Assembly (NCBI GenBank): GCA_004151065.3
Contig: NWUY0300111212.1
Location: 1-14,204, forward strand
Length of the DNA stretch: 14,204 nucleotides
Direction: 5' to 3'
Source: Larix sibirica
Taxonomy: Eukaryota > Streptophyta > Pinopsida > Pinales > Pinaceae
A model generated the notes under the pieces. The model ran no database searches, was not told where the DNA came from, and worked only from the letters and a program-made list of their open reading frames with translations. Position 1 is the first letter of the stretch, and each line of letters starts with the position of its first letter. Made by a program: the position numbers and the translations under genes. Positions 7,729 through 14,204 of this stretch are shown one piece after another.

Positions 7729-8666
7729 TTTTTTTTCAATGTCTAATGACATGCAGTTGAATTTATATAATCGATCATATTATGTAACCAGGTTCTGGTT
7801 CTAGCATCCAAGCTTTATATATAGGGTTAAAGGTTAGGTGTTTTTGAATATAAAAAGGATAAAAAAAATATCTAGTGAACACTAATTATTATCTAATTTT
7901 TATTTTTTAGTTTAAAGTATAACTTAAAATTACTTATTATAAATTAAAATTTTATCTTTAAAAATAAAAAATAACTCAAAACCCATACGCACTCATTTGG
8001 CATGAAATGAATAATGTATATCTTCATATAAACAACTAAATAGCAATTTCGTATGATCAGATTTTATTTAGACATGATATAGCTACCCAAAAATTTAAAC
8101 AAAAACTAAACCAATAGCCACGAGTATAGTACACTTTTCATTTTCCTTTTAAAAAAATGTATGTATTAAACATTATACATTTACGAATAATGTTACTTAT
8201 TCTTTTGAATATTTTAGATTTATGAATATGTTGAATATCCTTTTCAAGTTTTAGTTAAATTTTGGTAACCCAAGACACATTAAATTTTAATTAAATCTGC
8301 GTTTTGACTTTTATTTCAATTTTGGTAACCAAAATGCTTTTTTGGAACTTTGATTAAAATTGGTTAGTATGTAAAAATTAATAAATTTTAAAATTGTGTT
8401 ATTATCTTCTTAATAAAATTGACAAAATAAATTCATATAAATATTTTGACAAATGTTTATTAAATACATTATTATTTTTAACTGATTACCAAAACTTTTC
8501 TAATTCGTTGGTTCAAAATTAAGAGTTTTTATTTTGTAACTATATTTTAATGGTGATTTTGATAATGAAAACTGATTAAACACTATCATAAATTTAATCC
8601 AAAATTTCAGAATTTGAAAATTATAACCAAAATTTTTAAAAAAGCGATCATTAAAAAGGCTAAAGA

Positions 8667-8970
8667 ACAATTTAAAAAATGTTTAAAAACGATCATTAAA
8701 AAGGCTGTAGAACCCCTCGTTCCTCATAATAAATTCATGTAGAACCCCTCGTTACTCATAATAAATTCATGATTTTAGCTCTACGGAAGGATTTGAAAAT
8801 CGTAAGCATATACTTAGTCTCCATTGCCGTTAAAAAACAATTTAAAAAATGTTAAAAAGCCATCATTAAAAGGCTGTAGAATCCTCGTTCCTCATAATAA
8901 ATTTAAGTTTATAGCTCTACGGATCCGAAGGATTTAAAAATCGTAAGATTATAAGTTCATTCTCTAATTC
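8667..8970. repeat. Nested tandem repeat, right copy
   Basis: Counterpart of 4387-4690, with the same 170-base period and internal 32-base duplication. It differs at 8754 (C to A, inside the second 32-base unit) and at 8937. Confidence 0.85.
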
Positions 8971-8980
8971 AACCCTGTTA

Positions 8981-9130
8981 CTTATGAAACATATAATCAG
9001 ATTAAAAACTCTATTCGTCGAGAAATTGAACGAAAGCGACCGAACTGAGAAAACTTATGAAAAATATAATCAGATTAAAAGCTTCCACTATCAGGCCAGA
9101 AATTTAACGAAAGCGACCGAACTGAGAAAA
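8981..9130. repeat. 73-bp tandem repeat, right copy
   Basis: Identical to 4701-4850. Confidence 0.8.
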
Positions 9131-9470
9131 ACTACTCCAGTTTTCAAAAGATTTAGAGTAAGCATTATAAAAATCAATTCAACCAGTAATTTGCCGGAAA
9201 CGAAAGAAATCCGGCCAGGAAAATGAAGTCTTCCGTTAAAAATCTCGCAACGATGAAGGATATTGCAGATAAAAAAATTGCCGTCTCTGCAAGAATCCAG
9301 GCGTAATCAATGAAAAAGGTGTCTGGAACATTTAGTGCTACAGGCACTCCCTCCGGGCAAATAGTTAGCTTCACTCGCAAACCTGGAAATTCTGGAAATA
9401 ATAAATATGTAGAAGGTGGGTTTTGTGTCCACGTTATATGATCCGTTTGTGTGTCCACCGACTCACCGAG
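9131..9470. other. Less AT-rich island, right copy
   Basis: Counterpart of 4851-5190 with one substitution (9277), which changes Asn to Ile in the minus-strand frame 9458-9174. No product recognised. Confidence 0.25.
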
Positions 9471-10330
9471 TTATGTAGCTACGAAATGTGAAATATATAT
9501 GGATGTTAAATGTTGGTAACCAAAAATGTGTTTGTCATCTTTTGATATTTTAAATTGTTTTGGGTCATATTTTATAATTAGTATATTCATTTAACTTGTG
9601 GTAAGTGAACATCCATAAGTTATAAGTTAAGTGTTATTAATTACTTGTTATTTGTGATTATATATACTAGCACATAAGTCAAGTGCCATAATGTGAATAC
9701 TGATACTACACAAGTTAAGTGCCACTATGTGCTACTTGTTTTTCATGTGTAGCTGTAATCCCTAGTTATCTATGCCTCAACTAGCTATTATCACCTTCCT
9801 TCTTCTAGTTAAACAGGTTGTCCACCACAAACTACCATTTATCAATGCATCAACTACCAGTTATTTTTTATATTCTTTTTTAATAATTGTTTATTTCAAA
9901 TACATAAGTGTTTATTCAAATTCGGAACAACTACCATAAAATCAATATGGACAATACACTTGTCGCATCCTCGTGCAACCTAGGAAAAGCATAGGCTCTA
10001 GTCCACCCCAAATTCTTAGATATAAACACCTATCGATGTAATTACTTCAAGGAGCCCAATTCAAATATATTGGGAAAGGCCTTCAATATCACGGAGCCCA
10101 AATTTGAGATTACTTAGATAACATGTTGGTGTTTGAGCTTTTGCCAAACTCAAAAGCCTTCAAATAGGAAGATGTGATCCAATATGGTTTAGGCATTGGA
10201 TGCAATTTTACTCCAAGCAAAGCTTGAATTGAACACACAAAAGTCACCATGGATGCAATTGTAAATCCTCCATCCATACTCTAGAAGAGGTCCTAATTGG
10301 AAAAAGTAAAATATATGTGAAGCAAAGGAC
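9471..10330. other. Unrecognised non-coding stretch, right copy
   Basis: Counterpart of 5191-6050, with no difference noticed. No gene or element recognised. Confidence 0.5.
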
Positions 10331-10400
10331 ATGCAAAGGAAAGGTTAGGAGTCGAAGCATCTAGTTCTATATTCTACACTATGCATACCCCATAGGAAAG

Positions 10401-10561
10401 TGCATGTAGAGGTATTGGAGGAGTCAAAGAGGATTCTAACCCCTCTGTCCACACTCTACACTGCATACAGTAACAAGGAATAAAGACATAAGGGAATAAG
10501 TAATATGAATGTAGAGGAAAGCGGTGGAACTATAAAGAGATCTGCATCTCACACTCTACAT
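10401..10561. repeat. Pair of related stem-loops, right copy
   Basis: Identical to 6121-6281. Arms are at 10401-10411 with 10454-10465, and at 10509-10516 with 10554-10561. Confidence 0.5.
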
Positions 10562-10599
10562 AGTATAGCAAATCATGTTGCACCAAATAAGGCATGAGG

Positions 10600-11190
10600 C
10601 TAAGGCCACTATAACCGAAAGTACACTGAAATTTGCCACAGAACGCCCATATTGGCATCAGTGACCCAAAGAAGAATCATAATGCCTAAAATATGTTAAG
10701 GAGGTGATAACATTAGGGGGTTACAACAATAGAATTTCGGGCATCTATTGAAGAGGATGGAGGTAGAGTCTTCAGACTCTTTACCTTCCATGAAGGCATA
10801 GAGGCAACCTAATGGGGAATTACTCCAAACACAAAATGGATGAAATACATAAGACCTTGTCCATGGTGAAGTGAGACTATCTTGAAATCCTGATTTGGGC
10901 ACATGAATATCTCATGGAAAGCATGACCCAAAACACCAAATGAATGTTTTTTGGTTCGGAGGAAGATGGAGGATTATAGTAGCAGAGGTTTGTTTTATGG
11001 GCCAAATGGGTGAAAGAAAAAGCATAGCTTGCTAATGGTTATGAAGATTGTCCCAAAGAGCTGGCAAAATTCTCAAAGAACATAGGACTACCAACACTCA
11101 AAAAGAGTGTGGCCCTTTTTATGCAAATCCTCGTTTCGTAGAGTCTATGAAGCCATCGATTTGTTGGATTTCCCATTTGGGTTTCTAGAA
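10600..11190. other. Eroded open-frame region, right copy
   Basis: Identical to 6320-6910, including the 68-codon minus-strand frame at 10902-10696. No product recognised. Confidence 0.25.
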
Positions 11191-11300
11191 AAAAATAAAT
11201 GTGTTATTATTGTATCTATGATTGGTTTCTTTAGCATTGTTTTATGAATTTTAGTTACAATTTGTAAGCTTTATACATCAATTTTAAGCACAAGGAAATA

Positions 11301-11361
11301 TAAATTGATTTGGTGATAGACTTCAAAACAACTTTGTAAGTTATAGTGCATCAAAAATTGG
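11301..11361 (-). mobile_element. Extra partial copy of the RT palm segment
   Basis: These 61 bases repeat 11748-11808 (and 7469-7529). On the minus strand they encode the stretch around FLMHYNLQ and YHQI. Placed before the fuller fragment, they show that the duplicated unit runs from this motif through to the connection region, with a period of 447 bases. Confidence 0.85.
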
Positions 11362-11890
11362 TCGTAGGTTGAGTGATTATGGATCACTTAGTCATATTCT
11401 TTATGGGTGTTCATTTCATAATGCCCTTAAATCTTTTCCAAGGCCATACAGAGTTTGCTTCTATTAACAACAAAGCTTAAGTAAATAATCTATCTCACAA
11501 ACACTTTCTTAATCTTTATTTCTACATTGTGTTTTCAAAAGACCATCACGAAGTATGGTTTCCCCAAGTTTTGTTAATAACCAAATGCCATCCAAGTAAA
11601 CAATGGTAAAATATTCAAGGAATGGTCTCAAAGCATTATTCATGAACTTCATAAATATTGTTGGAGCATTGAAGAAACCGAATGACACAAGTAAACCACT
11701 TAAATGGCCCTTGCATTTTTTTTAAAGAAATCTTCTGGATATATTCCTAAATTGATTTGGTGATAGACTTCAAAACAACTTTGTAAGTTATAGTGCATCA
11801 AAAATTGGTCAATCAAGTCACATTCCTTTATTAGAGGATGCTTTCTTTTGACAATAAGTTTGTTCAAAATTTGAAAATATACACATATGC
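11362..11890 (-). mobile_element. Ty3/gypsy reverse-transcriptase fragment, right and more complete copy (degenerate)
   Basis: Reading the minus strand from about 11890, the motifs in order are: CVYFQILNKLIVK (finger region, family CVDYRxLNKxTVK; NKLIVK at 11864-11847), DLIDQF (11819-11802), YHQI (11765-11754) with PED just after, FGFFNAP (11682-11662), YLDG (11598-11587) and YLSFVV (near 11480-11460), then LCMALEKI. The order and spacing are those of the plant Ty3/gypsy reverse transcriptase. The second catalytic Asp of YLDD is Gly, at least one frameshift lies between PED and FGFFNAP, and several stops interrupt it, so it is inactive. The caulimovirid pararetroviruses have a related enzyme, but YLD and the YLGxxVS-like segment fit Ty3/gypsy better. 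No LTR, primer-binding site, RNase H or integrase was found. Confidence 0.85.
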
Positions 11891-12512
11891 AGCACTAAAC
11901 CTACAATTGAATTTCAACAATTTTGAAATTAATCCTGGGAAACTATTTGTTAACATGAATGAATCATTTTGTTTATGTGGTTTTCTTGTGCCTACTTCCT
12001 AAGTTAAAGTTGATCTTAACAAAATGATGGATCTGACTATTTATATATGAGGGCTCTTTGTCTTAGGTACCAAACTAAGGATATGTTGTAAACTCATGGG
12101 GAAACTATATAAGAGCCGCAAAAATGGTATATAAATTGGTGAAAACTATTAAGACCTATAAAAAAAGCGTCACATTTCACAAGTACTTGTTGTAAAGGAA
12201 TTTAATAAAAAAGACATTATTATTGGTTCAATTTCATCGATACATACAATCTATGTGTTGATAAAAAATTAATTAGATGAGTGATGCATCTGTGAGTTCT
12301 TAACTCTAGATATAGTAGCAAGTATGCATGGCTCCAAGTTACCAAAATGTCAAATCAGTGACAATAAAAAGATATCGTCCTTATTTTGATACAAGTTTAT
12401 TATGTAAAACTTAGCATCCTTTAACCTATACCTTTTAGCATGGCTCAAGGAATTGCACCTTTATCCCACATGTAGGGATTATCAACAATTAAATGGCAAA
12501 TTTGAATGTGCA
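11891..12512. other. AT-rich non-coding stretch
   Basis: Upstream of the reverse-transcriptase fragment on its own strand, where protease and gag would lie, I recognise nothing. Stops occur in all frames, and no zinc knuckle (CxxCxxxxHxxxxC) or protease DSG/DTG motif was seen. The element is either truncated here or decayed beyond recognition. Confidence 0.5.
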
Positions 12513-12848
12513 TTACCTTGTGACCATATTTACTTGCATCCAGCCCAAAGGTGTGGTTTCAAATGTGTTATAGGGAAATCCTATATTTTCATGAATGCTT
12601 CTAACAAGCTCTTTTAATTTCAGAAAACAAATCTCGTAATCACAATGATTTTTTATGTACATCCTCACATGGAATGGTTTGTCCCTTTGATAAGCATTGA
12701 TGTGCACTTTCAACTCAACCATAAGTGTTACTATCCACTTTTTGTGCACTAGCTTGCTTAGCTTGAGTTTGCAATAATTTATAATTTCATATCTTTTTTT
12801 ACAGCCATCATGGTGGCTTTGAATGTCATATACAACAATAGTTATGTA
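12513..12848 (-). CDS. Exon-like open frame, unrecognised (111 codons)
   Basis: The minus strand is open from just after a TGA (12851-12849) to a TAA at 12515-12513, 111 sense codons in AT-rich DNA. There is no ATG in the first third; the earliest in-frame ATG is near 12720, so if real it is an internal exon. The peptide is of mixed composition, with a Lys-rich part (KKRYEIINYCKLKLSKLV), then VHINAYQRDKP and LKELVRSIHENIGFPYNTFE. The end reads aca-agg-taatg, where AG|GTAATG is a good plant 5' splice site overlapping the stop. A convincing acceptor upstream was not found. I do not recognise the family. It could equally be an old pseudogene or a piece of an unclassified repeat. Confidence 0.3.
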   Translation of the reverse strand, partial: YITIVVYDIQSHHDGCKKRYEIINYCKLKLSKLVHKKWIVTLMVELKVHINAYQRDKPFHVRMYIKNHCDYEICFLKLKELVRSIHENIGFPYNTFETTPLGWMQVNMVTR

Positions 12849-13670
12849 TCATGCTTATATACTTCGGTACATGTTTTTCTTCTTTAAATATATGCAATAA
12901 AATGGTACATATGTTAAAATCAGTTATAACATTGTTGAGTTTCTATCTTGGCCTTTTGCCTATCGCACTACCATTGGATTCCCCCTTGATACATGCTTGA
13001 GATCTTTAGAAATAAGGATGGGAAATCAAACTTGTTGCATCTACTATTGACAACAGCTTTTCCACCACAAGAGGGCATAAGCTATCATTCTAAGCAAACA
13101 AACAAGATTTTTTACAGGTTGAATAAATTCCAAACCTGATTATAAAACTTTTCAACATCCATGCTTCCTTCAAAATAGTTGATTTCCAAATAAATAGAGT
13201 TAAAATAACCTTATTGGATAAGTGAAGAATTTGTTAGCAAACATAATTGAGCTAAAGCAACCTTCAGCCCTAACAAAAAAAGATTTAAATATTACAAAAC
13301 ATAAGACTACTACATTATCCATTTTACTAACAATGTTGCAAAGACATGAAAATCATAATATGCCTATATAACTTAGTTCTTCCATTGTGAATTGGAGTTC
13401 CTTATGTGTTAAGCTCCTTCAAATAGAGGACTTCAAGGCCCATCTATTTTGTTGTCTCTCATGTTTGAATTTATTTTTTGAACCTTCTCTCCAATTACTC
13501 TACCCTCATCTGGTTGTTACAAGTCTTCTAACGATCAACCAACTTCACTGGTGAATTTTCTTCCCAACAATTCCAAATCTTTTTTAGGGAAGTTTTAACT
13601 ACTCTCATTCTAGATGATCTATAGAAAATTTGTACCGGCAATCTGAAACCCTGTAAAATCATTTATACAA
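12849..13670. other. Unrecognised stretch
   Basis: Mostly AT-rich non-coding DNA. A minus-strand frame at 13089-13006 reads NDSLCPLVVEKLLSIVDATS before a stop and continues as protein-like sequence to about 12957. It may be another eroded exon of the same strand, but at 28 codons it is too short to call. Confidence 0.35.
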
Positions 13671-13990
13671 GTGCTTTTAACTAGTGGCTTAAAGGGGTTG
13701 TCAATGTGCTTCCACACTAAGTTCTATTACAAAATAATTGCAGTGCATGTACTCATCAGGCTACAACGAATTTTGTATGCAAAACTTTTATTTCAAAAAC
13801 AGTTGTATTACAAAAGACTAACTTCCATAATTGTTCCCCTAAATATTGCATTTGCATGTATACACAAACAATTGTGCTACTAGAGTGGAATCTCAACAAA
13901 GAAAACTTGTTGGAAAGTAAACAGCTTGATCACTGAACTTCATCTTCTATACTTGTATTGCAAGTCTTTTCTGTATTTCACAATTTGGTT
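13671..13990. other. Unrecognised stretch with a low-value open frame
   Basis: The plus-strand frame 13671-13883 (70 codons) has no motif and reflects locally repeated words such as tattacaaaa (near 13727 and 13808). It is not supported as a gene. Nothing else is recognised here. Confidence 0.4.
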
Positions 13991-14152
13991 TTACAGCATA
14001 TAAGTATTGCAAAAATCCAGTTTCCACAATGGAGTGTCAGGAGTTAAATGCCCTTGAACAGATGCGAACTTGTCTTCTAATTCCAACAGCATTATCATCA
14101 ACTCTACAAATGGGGCATGATCCTCTTCTGCAACCTTAGATTGCAATCTCAA
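13991..14152 (-). CDS. Exon-like open frame, unrecognised (53 codons)
   Basis: The minus strand is open from 14152 (after a TGA at 14155-14153) to a TAA at 13993-13991. The peptide is acidic and helical-looking: KVAEEDHAPFVELMIMLLEL, then a stretch including SVQGHLTPDTPLWKLDF. In the nearby frame, just upstream (14204-14140), protein-like sequence including VVELIEIAI continues, as though one frameshift separated the two parts. The end reads atgct-gtaaaac, a possible GT splice donor just before the stop. It lies on the same strand as 12513-12848, about 1.1 kb upstream in gene order, so the two could be exons of one gene or gene remnant. Family not recognised; the window edge may cut it. Confidence 0.3.
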   Translation of the reverse strand: MRLQSKVAEEDHAPFVELMIMLLELEDKFASVQGHLTPDTPLWKLDFCNTYML

Positions 14153-14204
14153 TCAACTCCACAACTTTGTATTGCCAAGTTTTAACTCCCACGATTGTCT
14201 TGCT

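Larger units (their letters stand above)
7601..11300. repeat. 3.7 kb near-identical duplicated block, right copy
   Basis: This repeats 3321-7020 at a constant offset of 4280. Substitutions relative to the left copy are at 8225, 8490, 8644, 8754, 8937 and 9277; none was noticed between 9278 and 11300. It starts in the last 32 bases of the third unit of the 101-109 bp tandem repeat but has no earlier units, as expected if a contig began there. All features described for the left copy recur at plus 4280. Confidence 0.95.

Noticed and set aside
3321-11300. The two 3.7 kb copies as long terminal repeats of one retrotransposon
   Set aside because: The copies do not start with TG or end with CA, there is no primer-binding site after the left copy, and only about 580 bases lie between them. 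The N at the boundary gives a simpler explanation.
12780-12830. Kozak-like start (gccaccatgatggct) on the minus strand
   Set aside because: The frame it opens stops after about ten codons. The longer frame through this region uses another phase.
13671-13883. Plus-strand open frame of 70 codons
   Set aside because: No motif, local repeated words, and no neighbouring frame that would extend it.

Overview
This window looks like intergenic, repeat-derived nuclear DNA from a seed plant. The sequence is AT-rich and has no intact gene. It carries a decayed piece of plant Ty3/gypsy (chromovirus-like) reverse transcriptase and a broken fragment of an AP2/ERF transcription-factor domain, a gene family typical of plants. 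The low gene density and many decayed repeats would suit a large genome such as a conifer, but nothing here fixes the species.

Layout. 1-1480: non-coding, with a doubled TATA-like motif (216-244), a purine-rich tract (about 453-597), a short TA microsatellite and a very AT-rich stretch. 1581-1739 (minus): AP2/ERF-domain remnant. 1985-2449: two short open frames of unknown meaning. 2506-2562: nested palindrome. 3033-3352: three tandem copies of a 101-109 bp unit. 3321-7020: a block that reappears as 7601-11300 at a constant offset of 4280 bases, with six substitutions seen by eye. Inside each copy, in order, lie a tRNA-like Pol III promoter sequence, an AT-rich stretch, nested tandem repeats, a less AT-rich island with unrecognised open frames, a pair of stem-loops and an eroded open-frame region. 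7078-7599 and 11301-11890 hold the reverse-transcriptase remnant on the minus strand, part of it tandemly repeated with a period of 447-448 bp. 11890-14204 is AT-rich, with two minus-strand frames (12513-12848 and 13991-14152) that look like exons ending at GT donors, function unrecognised.

The main structural fact is the single N at 7600. The sequence left of it (3321-7599) matches the sequence right of it (7601-11431) up to its very last base, apart from one 448-base difference. This is what two overlapping, unmerged contigs or haplotypes joined by a placeholder N would look like. The 3.7 kb duplication is therefore probably an assembly artefact, and the true locus may be about 4 kb shorter. 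A real recent tandem duplication is not excluded.

No operon, CRISPR array, intact transposon or multi-gene system is present. I found no convincing new biological system. The most useful leads are the probable false duplication, the internally duplicated reverse-transcriptase core, the Pol III-like element and the two exon-like frames at the right end.
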